From Calliopsis andreniformis (lineage: Eukaryota; Arthropoda; Insecta; Hymenoptera; Andrenidae), in NCBI RefSeq assembly GCF_051401765.1, contig NW_027480494.1, forward strand, positions 62,001 through 126,000: DNA of 64,000 nucleotides, given 5' to 3'. The notes below the pieces were generated by a model. It was given only the letters and a program-made list of their open reading frames with translations, searched no databases and was not told where the DNA came from. Positions 25,001-38,224 of the stretch are shown in pieces (the stretch's first letter is position 1; every line of letters begins with the position of its first letter). A program made the translations under genes and the position numbers.

Positions 25001-26811
25001 ATAGCCATAGCCATAGCAGCCAATGCCATAGCCATAGCCATAGCAGCTGTAGCCACTGCCAAAGCGGCCATAGCCATAGCCATAGCAGCTGTAGCCACTG
25101 CCAAAGCGGCCATAGCCATAGCCATAGCAGCCATAGCCATACCCACAGCAGCCATAGCCATAGCCATAGCAGTCATAGCCATAGCCATAGCCATAGCAGC
25201 CATACCCATGGCCATAGTAGCCAAAGCCGTAGCCATAGCAGCCATAGCCATAGCCATATCCATAGCGGCCATAGCCATAGCCATAGCAGTCATAGCCATA
25301 GCCATAGCCATAGCAGCCATGGCCATAGCCATAGCCATAGCAGCCACAGCCATAGCCATAGCAGCCATAGCCATAGCCATAGCAGACATAGCCACAGCCA
25401 TAGCAGCCATAGCCATAGCCATAGCTGCCATAGGCATAGCCATACCCATAGCAGCCATAGACATAGCCATAGCAGTCATAGCCATAGCCATAGCCATAGC
25501 AGCCATAGCCATAGCCATAGCCATAGCAGCCATAGCCATAGCCATAGCAGCCATAGCAATAGCCATAGCAGCCATAACCACAGCCATAGCAGCCATAGCC
25601 ATAGCCATAGCAGCCATAGCCATAGCCATAGCAGTTATAGCCATAGACATAGCCATAGCAGCCATAGCCATAGCCATAGCCATAGCAGACATAGCCATAG
25701 CCATAACAGCCATAGCCATAGCCAAACCCATAGCAGCTATAGCCATAGCCATAGCAGTCATGGCCATAGCCATAGACAAAGCAGCCATAGCCATAGCCAC
25801 AGCCATAGCAGCCATAGCCATAACAATAGCAGCCATAGCCATAGCCATAGCAGACATAACCACAGCCACAGCAGCCATAGCCATAGCCATAGCAGCCATA
25901 GCCATAGCCATAGCAGCCAGAGCCAGAGCCACAGCAGCCGTAGACATAGCCATAGCCTTAGGGGCCATAGACATAACCATAGCCATAGCAGCCATAGAAA
26001 TAGCCATAGCCGGCACAGCCATGGCCATTGTATCCAGAACCATAGCCATAGCAGCCATAGCCAAAGACATAGCCATAGCAGCCATAGCCATAGCCATAGC
26101 CATAGACATTGCAGCCATAGCCATAGCCATAGCAGACATAGCCATAGCCATAGCCATAGCAGCCGTATCCATAGCCATAGTAGCCATAGCCATAGCCATA
26201 GCAGCCATAGTCGCCATAGCCATAACCATAGCAGCCATAGCCATAGCCATAGCAGACATAGCCATAGCCATAGCCATAGCAGCCGTATCCATAGCCATAG
26301 TAGCCATAGCCATAGCCATAGCAGCCATAGCCATAGCCATTGCAGCCATAGCCATAGCCATAGCAGCCATAGCCATAGCCATACCCATAGCAGCCATAGC
26401 CATAGCCATAGCAGTCATGGCCATAGCCATAGACAAAGCAACCATAAACATAGCCACAGCCATAGCAGCCATAGCCATAACCATAGCAGCCATAGCCATA
26501 GCCATAGCAGACATAACCACAGCCATAGCAGCCATAGCCATAGCCATAGCAGCCATAGCCATCGCCATAGCCTTAGCAGCAATAGCCATAGTAATAGCCA
26601 TAGCCATAGCAGCTATAGCCATAGCCATAGCCATAGCAGCCACAGCCGTAGCCATAGCAGCCATAGCCATAGCCATAGCAGCCATAGTAGACATAGCCAT
26701 AGCCATAGCAGCCATAGCCATAGCCATAGCAGCCATAGCCATAGCTATAGCAGCCAGAGCCGGAGCCACAGCAGCCGTAGACATAGCCATAGCCTTAGCA
26801 GCCATAGCCAT
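22085..26811. repeat. Superblock X, left part (paired with 38.2-42.6 kb)
   Basis: Matches 38225-42582 in the same order. Both start at the GCCAATCC variant (near 22123 and 38263), then carry a C-type punctuation module (22214 and 38354), GCCTTGGCC (22391 and 38531, offset 16140), the private variant GCGAGAGCTAGAGCC (near 22594 and 38734), a T-type module (24965 and 40928, offset 15963) and CCTTAGGGGCC (25956 and 41727, offset 15771). The shrinking offset reflects unit-length losses in the right-hand copy, including 33 bp near 40240. Homology ends near 26811/42582. Confidence 0.88.
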
Positions 26812-29200
26812 AACCATAGCTATAGCAGCCATAGCCATAGCAGCCATAGACATATCCATAGCAGCCAGAGCCAGAGCCACAGCAGCCGTAGACATAGCCA
26901 TAGCATCCATAGCCATAGCAGCCGTAGCCATAGCCATAGCTGCCATAGTCATAACCTTAGCCATTGCAGCCATAGCCATAGCCATAGCAGCCATAGCCGT
27001 AGCCATAGCAGCCATAGCCATAGTCATAGCAGCCATAGCCATAGCCATAGCAGCCATAGCGATAGCCGTAGCAGCCGTAGGCATAGCCATAGCAGCCATA
27101 GCTATATCCATAGCAGACACACACATAGCCACAGCCATAGCAGCCATAATCATAGCCATAGCCATAGCCGCCACAGCCATGGCCATAGTATCCAAAACCA
27201 TAGCCATAGCAGCCATAGCCAAAGACATAGCCATAGCAGCCATAGCCACAGCCATAGCCATAGCAGCCATAGCCATATCCATTGCAGCCATAGCCGTAGC
27301 CATAGCAGCCATAGCCATAGCCAATGCAGCCATAACCATAGCCATAGCATCCATAGCGATAGCCATAGCAGCCGTAGGCAGAGCCATAGCAGCCATAGCT
27401 ATATCCATAGCAGACACACACATAGCCACAGCCATAGCAGCCATAATCATAGCCATAGCCATAGCAGCCAATGCCATAGCCATAGCCATAGCAGCTGTAG
27501 CCATTGCCAAAGCGGCCATAGCCATAGCCACAGCAGCCTTAGCCATAGCCATAGCCATAGCAGACATAGCCATAGCCATAGCCATAGCAGCCTTGGCCGT
27601 AGCCATAGTCATAGCAGACATAGCCATAGCCATAGCCATAGCAGCCATAGCCATAGCCATAGCAGCCGTAGCCATAGCAGCCGCAGCCATAGCCATAGCC
27701 ATAGCAGCCATTGCCATAGCCATTGCAGCCATAACCACAGCCATAGCAGCCATAGCCATAGCCATAGCAGCCATAGGCATATCCATAGCAGCGAGAGCCA
27801 GAGCCGCAGCAGCCGTAGACATAGCCATATCCTTAGCAGCCATAGACATAAACATAGCCATAGCAGCCATAGCTATAGCCATAGCTGCCATAGCCATAGC
27901 CATAGCAGTCATAGCCATAGCCATAGCCATAGCCATAGCAGCCATAGCCACAGCCATAGCAGCCATAGCCATAGCCATAGCCATAGCCATAGCAGCCATA
28001 GCCATAGCCATAGCAGCCATAGCCATTGCCATAGCAGACATAGCCACAGCCATAGCAGCCATAGCCATAGCCATAGCAGTCATAGCCATAGCCATAGCCA
28101 TAGCCATAGCAGCCATAGCCATAGCCATAGCAGCCATAGCCATAGCAGCCATAGCCATAGCCATAGCAGCCATAGCCATAGCCATAGCAGCCATAGCAAT
28201 AGCCATAGCAGCCATAACCACAGCCATAGCAGCCATAGCCATAGCAGCCATAGCCATAGCCATAGCAGCCATAGCAATAGCCATAGCAGCCATAACCACA
28301 GCCATAGCAGCCATAGCCATAGCCATAGCAGCCGTAGCGATAGCCATAGCAGCCATAGGCATACCCATAGCAGCCGGAGCCAGAGCCACTGCAGCCGTAG
28401 ACATAGCCATAGCCTTAGCAGGCATAGCCATAGCCATAGCCATAGCAGCCATAGACATAGCCATAGCAGTCATAGCCATAGCCATAGCCATAACAGCCAT
28501 AGCCATAGCCATAGCCATAGCAGCCATAGCCATAGCCATAGCAGCCATAGCAATAGCCATAGCAGCCATAACCACAGCCATAGCAGCCATAGCCATAGCC
28601 ATAGCAGCCATAGCCATAGCCATAGCAGTTATAGCCATAGACATAGCCATAGCAGCCATAGCCATAGCCATAGCCATAGCAGACACAGCCATAGCCATAG
28701 CAGCCATAGCCATAGCCAAACCCATAGCAGCCATAACCACAGCCATAGCAGCCATAGCCATAGCCATAGCAGCCATAGCCATAGCCATAGCAGCTATAGC
28801 CATAGACATAGCCATAGCAGCCATAGCCATAGCCATAGCCATAGCAGACATAGCGATAGCCGTAGCAGCCGTAGTCATAGCCATAGCCTTAGCAGCCATA
28901 CACAGAACCATAGCCATAGCAGCCATAGCCATAGCCATAGCAGCCATAGTCACAGCCATAGCAGCCATAGCCACAGCCGTAGCAGCCGTAGCCATAGCCA
29001 TAGCAGCCATAACCATAGCCATAGCAGCCATAGCAATAGCCATAGCAGCCGTAGGCAGAGCCATAGCAGCCATAGCTATATCCATAGTAGACACACACAT
29101 AGCCACAGACATAGCAGACATAATCATAGCCATAGCCATAGCAGCCAATGCCATAGCCATAGCCATAGCAGCTGTAGCCACTGCCAAAGCGGCCATAGCC
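26350..29200. repeat. 2.85-kb tandem duplication, copy 1
   Basis: Pairs with about 29200-32280. GACAAAGCAACC (26432), the 297-bp dimer with modules at 27116 and 27413, and GCCTTGGCC (27590) all recur exactly 2847 bp downstream (29279, 29963/30260 and 30437). Further right the offset shifts to 2811 at the GCCGTAGCG variant (28331/31142) and to 3087 at TACACAGAACC (28899/31986), because copy 1 lacks about 276 bp present in copy 2. Boundaries are approximate since they fall in background units. Confidence 0.87.
27116..27423. repeat. 297-bp module at 27.1 kb
   Basis: Punctuation anchors at 27116 and 27413 are exactly 297 bp apart, enclosing CCGCCACAGCC, GTATCCAAAACC and GCCAAAGACATAGCC as in the 54.1-kb run. 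Here the inner variant is ATATCCATTGC rather than ATATAAATTGC, and the short stretch CCACAGCCATAGCC replaces plain units near 27246. Confidence 0.93.
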
Positions 29201-32200
29201 ATAGCCATAGCAGCCATAGCCATAGCCATACCCATAGCAGCCATAGCCATAGCCATAGCAGTCATGGCCATAGCCATAGACAAAGCAACCATAAACATAG
29301 CCACAGCCATAGCAGCCATAGCCATAACCATAGCAGCCATAGCCATAGCCATAGCAGACATAACCACAGCCATAGCAGCCATAGCCATAGCCATAGCAGC
29401 CATAGCCATCGCCATAGCCTTAGCAGCAATAGCCATAGTAATAGCCATAGCCATAGCAGCTATAGCCATAGCCATAGCCATAGCAGCCACAGCCGTAGCC
29501 ATAGCAGCCATAGCCATAGCCATAGCAGCCATAGTAGACATAGCCATAGCCATAGCAGCCATAGCCATAGCCATAGCAGCCATAGCCATAGCTATAGCAG
29601 CCAGAGCCGGAGCCACAGCAGCCGTAGACATAGCCATAGCCTTAGCAGCCATAGCCATAACCATAGCTATAGCAGCCATAGCCATAGCAGCCATAGACAT
29701 ATCCATAGCAGCCAGAGCCAGAGCCACAGCAGCCGTAGACATAGCCATAGCATCCATAGCCATAGCAGCCGTAGCCATAGCCATAGCTGCCATAGTCATA
29801 ACCTTAGCCATTGCAGCCATAGCCATAGCCATAGCAGCCATAGCCGTAGCCATAGCAGCCATAGCCATAGTCATAGCAGCCATAGCCATAGCCATAGCAG
29901 CCATAGCGATAGCCGTAGCAGCCGTAGGCATTGCCATAGCAGCCATAGCTATATCCATAGCAGACACACACATAGCCACAGCCATAGCAGCCATAATCAT
30001 AGCCATAGCCATAGCCGCCACAGCCATGGCCATAGTATCCAAAACCATAGCCATAGCAGCCATAGCCAAAGACATAGCCATAGCAGCCATAGCCACAGCC
30101 ATAGCCATAGCAGCCATAGCCATATCCATTGCAGCCATAGCCGTAGCCATAGCAGCCATAGCCATAGCCAATGCAGCCATAACCATAGCCATAGCATCCA
30201 TAGCGATAGCCATAGCAGCCGTAGGCAGAGCCATAGCAGCCATAGCTATATCCATAGCAGACACACACATAGCCACAGCCATAGCAGCCATAATCATAGC
30301 CATAGCCATAGCAGCCAATGCCATAGCCATAGCCATAGCAGCTGTAGCCATTGCCAAAGCGGCCATAGCCATAGCCACAGCAGCCTTAGCCATAGCCATA
30401 GCCATAGCAGACATAGCCATAGCCATAGCCATAGCAGCCTTGGCCGTAGCCATAGTCATAGCAGACATAGCCATAGCCATAGCCATAGCAGCCATAGCCA
30501 TAGCCATAGCAGCCGTAGCCATAGCAGCCGCAGCCATAGCCATAGCCATAGCAGCCATTGCCATAGCCATTGCAGCCATAACCACAGCCATAGCAGCCAT
30601 AGCCATAGCCATAGCAGCCATAGGCATATCCATAGCAGCGAGAGCCAGAGCCGCAGCAGCCGTAGACATAGCCATATCCTTAGCAGCCATAGACATAAAC
30701 ATAGCCATAGCAGCCATAGCTATAGCCATAGCTGCCATAGCCATAGCCATAGCAGTCATAGCCATAGCCATAGCCATAGCCATAGCAGCCATAGCCACAG
30801 CCATAGCAGCCATAGCCATAGCCATAGCCATAGCCATAGCAGCCATAGCCATAGCCATAGCAGCCATAGCCATTGCCATAGCAGACATAGCCACAGCCAT
30901 AGCAGCCATAGCCATAGCCATAGCAGTCATAGCCATAGCCATAGCCATAGCCATAGCAGCCATAGCCATAGCCATAGCAGCCATAGCCATAGCCATAGCA
31001 GCCATAGCAATAGCCATAGCAGCCATAACCACAGCCATAGCAGCCATAGCCATAGCAGCCATAGCCATAGCCATAGCAGCCATAGCAATAGCCATAGCAG
31101 CCATAACCACAGCCATAGCAGCCATAGCCATAGCCATAGCAGCCGTAGCGATAGCCATAGCAGCCATAGGCATACCCATAGCAGCCGGAGCCAGAGCCAC
31201 TGCAGCCGTAGACATAGCCATAGCCTTAGCAGGCATAGCCATAGCCATAGCCATAGCAGCCATAGCCATAGCCATAGCAGCCATACCAATGGCCATAGTA
31301 GCCAAAGCCGTAGCCATAGCAGCCATAGCCATAGCCATATCCATAGCGGCCATAGCCATAGCCGTAGCAGTCATAGCCATAGCCATAGCCATAGCAGCCA
31401 TGGCCATAGCCATAGCCATAGCAGCCATAGCCATAGCCATAGCAGCCATAGCCATAGCCATAGCTGACATAGCCACAGCCATAGCAGCCATAGTCATAGC
31501 CATAGCTGCCATAGGCATAGCCATACCCATAGCAGCCATAGACATAGCCATAGCAGTCATAGCCATAGCCATAGCCATAACAGCCATAGCCATAGCCATA
31601 GCCATAGCAGCCATAGCCATAGCCATAGCAGCCATAGCAATAGCCATAGCAGCCATAACCACAGCCATAGCAGCCATAGCCATAGCCATAGCAGCCATAG
31701 CCATAGCCATAGCAGTTATAGCCATAGACATAGCCATAGCAGCCATAGCCATAGCCATAGCCATAGCAGACACAGCCATAGCCATAGCAGCCATAGCCAT
31801 AGCCAAACCCATAGCAGCCATAACCACAGCCATAGCAGCCATAGCCATAGCCATAGCAGCCATAGCCATAGCCATAGCAGCTATAGCCATAGACATAGCC
31901 ATAGCAGCCATAGCCATAGCCATAGCCATAGCAGACATAGCGATAGCCGTAGCAGCCGTAGTCATAGCCATAGCCTTAGCAGCCATACACAGAACCATAG
32001 CCATAGCAGCCATAGCCATAGCCATAGCAGCCATAGTCACAGCCATAGCAGCCATAGCCACAGCCGTAGCAGCCATAGCCATAGCCATAGCAGCCATAAC
32101 CATAGCCATAGCAGCCATAGCAATAGCCATAGCAGCCGTAGGCAGAGCCATAGCAGCCATAGCTATATCCATAGTAGACACACACATAGCCACAGACATA

Positions 32201-32280
32201 GCAGACATAATCATAGCCATAGCCATAGCAGCCAATGCCATAGCCATAGCCATAGCAGCTGTAGCCACTGCCAAAGCGGC
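29201..32280. repeat. 2.85-kb tandem duplication, copy 2
   Basis: Second copy of the preceding block, with modules at 29963, 30260 and 32177. It keeps a segment at about 31270-31545, with ATACCAATGGCC and the GCTGACATAGCC variant, that copy 1 lacks. One visible substitution is GCCGTAGGCATTGCC near 29930, where copy 1 has GGCATAGCC. It ends after the GCCACTGCCAAAGCGG variant near 32265, which is also the point where copy 1 runs into copy 2. This is the expected signature of a head-to-tail duplication. Confidence 0.86.
29963..30270. repeat. 297-bp module at 29.96 kb
   Basis: Anchors at 29963 and 30260, 297 bp apart. This is the 2847-bp-offset duplicate of the module at 27116 and shares its CCACAGCCATAGCC variant, so it was carried along in the 2.85-kb duplication rather than formed independently. 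Confidence 0.93.
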
Positions 32281-33793
32281 CATAGCCATAGCCATAGCAG
32301 CCATAGCAATAGCCATAGCAGCCATAACCACAGCCATAGCAGCCATAGCCATAGCCATAGCAGCCATAGCCATAGCCATAGCAGTCATAGCCATAGACAT
32401 AGCCATAGCAGCTATAGCCATAGCCATAGCCATAGCAGACATAGCCATAGCCATAGCAGCCATAGCCATAGCCATACCCATAGCAGCCATAGCCATAGCA
32501 GACATAACCACAGCCATAGCAGCCATAGCCATAGCCATAGCTGCCATAGGCATGGCCATAGTAGCCAAAGCCATAGCCATAGCAGCCATAGCCATAGACA
32601 TAGCAGTCATAGCCATAGCCATAGCAGCCGCAGCCATAGCCACAGCCATAGCAGCCATAGCCATAACCATAGCAGCCATAGCCATAGCAGACATAACCAC
32701 AGCCATAGCAGCCATAGCCACAGCCATAGCAGCCATAGCCATAGCCATAGCAGACATACCCATAGACATAGCCATAGCATCCATAGCCATAGCCATAGCC
32801 ATGGCCATAGCAGCCATAGCCATACCCATAGCAGCCATAGCCATAGCCATAGCAATCATAGCCATAGCCATAGCCATAGCCATAGCCATAGCCATAGCAG
32901 CCATAGCCATAGCCGATGCAGCCATAGCCATAGCCATAGCAGCCATAGCCGTAGCCATAGCAGTCATAGCCATAGCCAATGCAGCCATAACCATAGCCAT
33001 AGCATCCATAGCGATAGCCATAGCAGCCGTAGGCAGAGCCATAGCAACCATAGCTATATCCATAGCAGACACACACATAGCCACAGCCATAGCAGCCATA
33101 ATCATAGCCATAGCCATAGCAGCCAATGCCATAGCCATAGCCATAGCAGCTGTAGCCATTGCCAAAGCGGCCATAGCCATAGCCATAGCAGCCATAGCAA
33201 TAGCCATAGCAGCCATAACCACAGCCATAGCAGCCATAGCCATAGCCATAGCAGCCATAGCCATAGCCATAGCAGTCATAGCCATAGACATAGCCATAGC
33301 AGCTATAGCCATAGCCATAGCCATAGCAGCCATAGCCATAGCCATACCCATAGCAGCCATAGCCATAGCCATAGCAATCATGGCCATAGCCAGAGACAAA
33401 GCAGCCATAGCCATAGCCACAGCCATAGCAGCCATAGCCATAACCATAGCAGCCATAGCCATAGCCATAGCAGACATAACCACAGCCATAGCAGCCATAG
33501 CCATAGCCATAGCTGCCATAGGCATGGCCATAGTAGCCAAAGCCATAGCCATAGCAGCCATAGCCATAGACATAGCAGTCATAGCCATAGCCATAGCTAT
33601 AGCCATAGCCATAGCAGCCATAGCCATAGCCGATGCAGCCATAGCCATAGCCATAGCAGCCATAGCCGTAGCCATAGCAGCCATAGCCATAGCCAATGCA
33701 GCCATAACCACAGCCATAGCATCCATAGCGATAGCCATAGCAGCCGTAGGCAGAGCCATAGCAACCATAGCTATATCCATAGCAGACACACAC
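31976..33793 (-). other. Gly-Tyr-Cys register, 605 codons, one of the longest of a broken frame
   Basis: The minus strand here reads heptads such as CYGYGYG (TGC TAT GGC TAT GGC TAT GGC), with F, H, S, D and V replacements. It starts at a GTG within the punctuation module at 33785. The register is broken throughout the array by TAA from the GCCTTAGCC variant, and this is among its longest open runs; a slightly longer one of 626 codons is at 57841-59721. Composition resembles Gly-Tyr-rich, Cys-containing structural proteins (high-Gly/Tyr keratin-associated, chorion and eggshell types), but there is no signal peptide, non-repetitive terminus or conserved start. This is a resemblance only; I do not call a gene. 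Confidence 0.7.
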
Positions 33794-34200
33794 ATAGCCA
33801 CAGCCATAGCAGCCATAATCAAAGCCATAGCCATAGCAGCCAATGCCATAGCCATAGCCATAGCAGCTGTAGCCATTGCCAAAGCGGCCATAGCCATAGC
33901 CACAGCAGCCTTAGCCATAGCCATACCCATAGCAGACATAGCCATAGCCATAGCCATAGCAGCCTTGGCCGTAGCCATAGTCATAGCAGACATAGCCATA
34001 GCCATAGCCATAGCAGCCATAGCCATAGCCATAGCCATAGCCATAGCAGCCATAGCCATAGCCGTAGCAGCCATAGCCATAGCCATAGCAGCCATAGCAG
34101 CCATAGCGATAGCCATAGCAGTCATAGGCATACCCATAGCAGCCGGAGCCAGTGCCACAGCAGCCGTAGACATAGCCATAGCCTTAGCATTCATAGCCAT
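32200..34200. repeat. Superblock X, right part (paired with 48.6-50.6 kb)
   Basis: Modules at 32177, 33068 and 33785 and GCCTTGGCC at 33962 correspond in order to 48572, 49391, 50156 and 50333, with offsets 16395, 16323, 16371 and 16371. The near-constant spacing of about 16.3 kb matches the 16.0-16.1 kb spacing of the left part of X. Independent local copies (2.85 kb here, 3.06 and 1.68 kb in the partner) lie between the two anchors, so the parent duplication probably predates them. Confidence 0.8.
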
Positions 34201-36990
34201 AACCATAGCCATAGCAGCCATAGCTATAGCCATAGCAGCCATAGCAATAGCCATAGCAGCCATAACCACAGCCATAGCAGCCATAGCCATAGCCATAGCA
34301 GCCATAGCCATTGCCATAGCAGACATAGCCACAGCCATAGCAGCCATAGCCATAGCCATAGCAGTCATAGCCATAGCCATAGCCATAGCCATAGCAGCCA
34401 TAGCCATAGCCATAGCAGCCATAGCCATAGCCATAGCAGCCATAGCAATAGCCATAGCAGCCATAACCACAGCCATAGCAGCCATAGCCATAGCAGCCAT
34501 AGCCATAGCCATAGCAGCCATAGCAATAGCCATAGCAGCCATAACCACAGCCATAGCAGCCATAGCCATAGCCATAGCAGCCGTAGCGATAGCCATAGCA
34601 GCCATAGGCATACCCATAGCAGTCGGAGCCAGAGCCACTGCAGCCGTAGACATAGCCATAGCCTTAGCAGGCATAGCCATAGCCATAGCCATAGCAGCCA
34701 TAGACATAGCCATAGCAGTCATAGCCATAGCCATAGCCATAACAGCCATAGCCATAGCCATAGCCATAGCAGCCATAGCCATAGCCATAGCAGCCATAGC
34801 AATAGCCATAGCAGCCATAACCACAGCCATAGCAGCCATAGCCATAGCCATAGCAGCCATAGCCATAGCCATAGCAGTTATAGCCATAGACATAGCCATA
34901 GCAGCCATAGCCATAGCCATAGCCATAGCAGACACAGCCATAGCCATAGCAGCCATAGCCATAGCCAAACCCATAGCAGCCATAACCACAGCCATAGCAG
35001 CCATAGCCATAGCCATAGCAGCCATAGCCATAGCCATAGCAGCTATAGCCATAGACATAGCCATAGCAGCCATAGCCATAGCCATAGCCATAGCAGACAT
35101 AGCGATAGCCGTAGCAGCCGTAGTCATAGCCATAGCCTTAGCAGCCATACACAGAACCATAGCCATAGCAGCCATAGCCATAGCCATAGCAGCCATAGTC
35201 ACAGCCATAGCAGCCATAGCCACAGCCGTAGCAGCCATAGCCATAGCCATAGCAGCCATAACCATAGCCATAGCAGCCATAGCAGCCATAACCATAGCCA
35301 TAGCAGCCATAGCAATAGCCATAGCAGCCGTAGGCAGAGCCATAGCAGCCATAGCTATATCCATAGCAGACACACACATAGCCACAGCCATAGCAGCCAT
35401 AATCATAGCCATAGCCATAGCAGCCAATGCCATAGCCATAGCCATAGCAGCTGTAGCCATTGCCAAAGCGGCCATAGCCATAGCCACAGCAGCCTTAGCC
35501 ATAGCCATAGCCATAGCAGACATAGCCATAGCCATAGCCATAGCAGCCTTGGCCGTAGCCATAGTCATAGCAGACATAGCCATAGCCATAGCCATAGCAG
35601 CCATAGCCATAGCCATAGCAGCCGTAGCCATAGCAGCCGCAGCCATAGCCATAGCCATAGCAGCCATTGCCATAGCCATTGCAGCCATAACCACAGCCAT
35701 AGCAGCCATAGCCATAGCCATAACAGCCATAGGCATATCCATAGCAGCGAGAGCCAGAGCCGCAGCAGCCGTAGACATAGCCATATCCTTAGCAGCCATA
35801 GACATAAACATAGCCATAGCAGCCATAGCTATAGCCATAGCTGCCATAGCCATAGCCATAGCAGTCATAGCCATAGCCATAGCCATAGCCATAGCAGCCA
35901 TAGCCATAGCCATAGCAGCCATACCAATGGCCATAGTAGCCAAAGCCGTAGCCATAGCAGCCATAGCCATAGCCATATCCATAGCGGCCATAGCCATAGC
36001 CATAGCAGTCATAGCCATAGCCATAGCCATAGCAGCCATGGCCATAGCCATAGCCATAGCAGCCATAGCCATAGCCATAGCAGCCATAGCCATAGCCATA
36101 GCTGACATAGCCACAGCCATAGCAGCCATAGTCATAGCCATAGCTGCCATAGGCATAGCCATACCCATAGCAGCCATAGACATAGCCATAGCAGTCATAG
36201 CCATAGCCATAGCCATAACAGCCATAGCCATAGCCATAGCCATAGCAGCCATAGCCATAGCCATAGCAGCCATAGCAATAGCCATAGCAGCCATAACCAC
36301 AGCCATAGCAGCCATAGCCATAGCCATAGCAGCCATAGCCATAGCCATAGCAGTTATAGCCATAGACATAGCCATAGCAGCCATAGCCATAGCCATAGCC
36401 ATAGCAGACACAGCCATAGCCATAGCAGCCATAGACATAGCCAAGCCCATAGCAGCCATAACCACAGCCATAGCAGCCATAGCCATAGCCATAGCAGCCA
36501 TAGCCATAGCCGTAGCAGCTATAGCCATAGACATAGCCATAGCAGCCATAGCCATAGCCATAGCCATAGCAGACATAGCGATAGCCGTAGCAGCCGTAGT
36601 CATAGCCATAGCCTTAGCAGCCATACACAGAACCATAGCCATAGCAGCCATAGCCATAGCCATAGCAGCCATAGTCACAGCCATAGCAGCCATAGCCACA
36701 GCCGTAGCAGCCATAGCCATAGCCATAGCAGCCATAACCATAGCCATAGCAGCCATAGCAATAGCCATAGCAGCCGTAGGCAGAGCCATAGCAGCCATAG
36801 CTATATCCATAGTAGACACACACATAGCCACAGACATAGCAGACATAATCATAGCCATAGCCATAGCAGCCAATGCCATAGCCATAGCCATAGCAGCTGT
36901 AGCCACTGCCAAAGCGGCCATAGCCATAGCCATAGCAGCCATAGCAATAGCCATAGCAGCCATAACCACAGCCATAGCAGCCATAGCCAT
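34201..36990. repeat. Rearranged copies of the 28-32 kb family
   Basis: Holds two further copies of the TACACAGAACC plus punctuation arrangement (35148/35369 and 36624/36815) and one GCCTTGGCC at 35546. The segment from about 34240 to 35150 follows the order of 28200-28900, with the private variant GCAGTCGGAGCC near 34620. Module 35369 is chimeric and is described separately. Nothing other than satellite units is visible. Confidence 0.78.
35140..35470. repeat. Chimeric punctuation cassette (T-type left, C-type right)
   Basis: The left half has TACACAGAACC (35148), which elsewhere always precedes T-type modules (GTAGACAC ... ACAGACATAG ... GCCACTGCC). The right half is C type: GCAGACAC at 35365, then ACAGCCATAG and GCCATTGCC. 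Between them a 30-bp direct duplication (two GCAGCCATAACCATAGCC pieces at about 35254 and 35284) lengthens the TACACAG-to-module distance from 191 to 221 bp. This looks like an unequal crossover within the cassette. Confidence 0.88.
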
Positions 36991-37400
36991 AGCCATAGCA
37001 GCCATAGCCATAGCCGTAGCAGCCATAGCCATAGCCATAGCAGCCATAGCAGCCATAGCGATAGCCATAGCAGTCATAGGCATACCCATAGCAGCCGGAG
37101 CCAGTGCCACAGCAGCCGTAGACATAGCCATAGCCTTAGCATTCATAGCCATAACCATAGCCATAGCAGCCATAGCTATAGCCATAGCAGCCATAGCGAT
37201 AGCCATAGCAGCCATAGCCATAGCCATAGCAGTCATAGCCATAGCCATAGCCATAACAGCCATAGCCATAGCAGCCATAGCCATAGCCATATCCATAGCC
37301 GTAGCAGCCATAGCCATAGCCATAGCAGCCATAGCCATAGCCATAGCAGCAATAGCCATAGCCAGAGCAGTCATAGCCACAGCCATAGCAGTCATGGCCA
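36990..37400. repeat. Block shared with 50.43-50.84 kb (offset 13440)
   Basis: Bases 36990-37400 match 50430-50840 at a constant 13440-bp offset, including the AGTGCCACAGC variant and the ATATCCATAGCCGTAGC variant near 37290/50730. Two differences are visible: ATTCATAGCC against ATTCGTAGCC (37141/50581), and GCAGCAATAGCC against GCGGCAATAGCC (near 37347/50787). Homology stops where 37400 has ATAGCAGCC and its partner has ACAGCAGCC. Confidence 0.88.
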
Positions 37401-37440
37401 TAGCCATAGCAGCCATAGCCATAGCCATAGCAGCCATAGC

Positions 37441-37890
37441 CATAGGCGTAGCAGCCATAGCAGCCATAGCGATAGCCATAGCAGCCATAGGCATACTCAT
37501 AGCAGCCGGAGCCAGAGCCACAGCAGCCGTAGGCATAGCCATAGCCTTAGCAGCCATAGCCATAACCATACCCATAGCAGCCATAGCCATAGCCATAGCA
37601 GCCATTGCAATGGCCATAGTAGCCAAAGCCGTAGGCATAGCAGCCATAGGCATAGCCATATCCATAGCAGCCATAGCCATAGCCATAGCAGACATAGCCA
37701 TAGCCATAGCCATAGCAGCCATAGCCATAGCCATAGCCATAGCAGCCATAGCCATAACCAAAGCAGCCATAGCCACAGCCATAGCACCCATAGCCATAGC
37801 CATAGCAGCCATAGCCATAGCCATAGCAGCCATAGCCATACCCACAGCAGCCATAGCCATAGCCATAGCAGTCATAGCCATAGCCATAGC
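37441..37890. repeat. Block shared with 60.55-61.0 kb (offset 23105)
   Basis: A 450-bp block beginning at CATAGGCGTA (37441) recurs at 60546-60995 with the same ATACTCATAG, AGCCATTGCAATGGCC and ATACCCACAGC variants at identical spacing. The partner has GCCGTGGGC where this copy has GCCGTAGGC, and AGACACAGCC where this copy has AGACATAGCC. The leading part is also related to 2030-2110 and 7240-7330, so this is a mobile patch of the window-start family. Confidence 0.88.
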
Positions 37891-38224
37891 CATAGCAGCC
37901 ATAGCCATAGCCATAGCAGTCATAGCCATAGACATAGCCATAGCAGCTATAGCCATAGCCATAGCCATAGCAGACATAGCCATAGCCATAGCAGCCATAG
38001 CCATAGCCATACCCATAGCAGCCATAGCCATAGCCATAGCAGACATAACCACAGCCATAGCAGCCATAGCCATAGCCATAGCTGCCATAGGCATGGCCAT
38101 AGTAGCCAAAGCCATAGCCATAGCAGCCATAGCCATAGACATAGCAGTCATAGCCATAGCCATAGCTATAGCCATAGCCATAGCAGCCATAGCCATAGCC
38201 GATGCAGCCATAGCCATAGCCATA

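Noticed and set aside
31976..33793. A keratin-associated, chorion or eggshell gene in the Gly-Tyr-Cys frame.
   Set aside because: Only composition matches. The start is a GTG inside the punctuation module, the frame stops repeatedly across the array, and there is no leader, intron boundary or non-repeat terminus.
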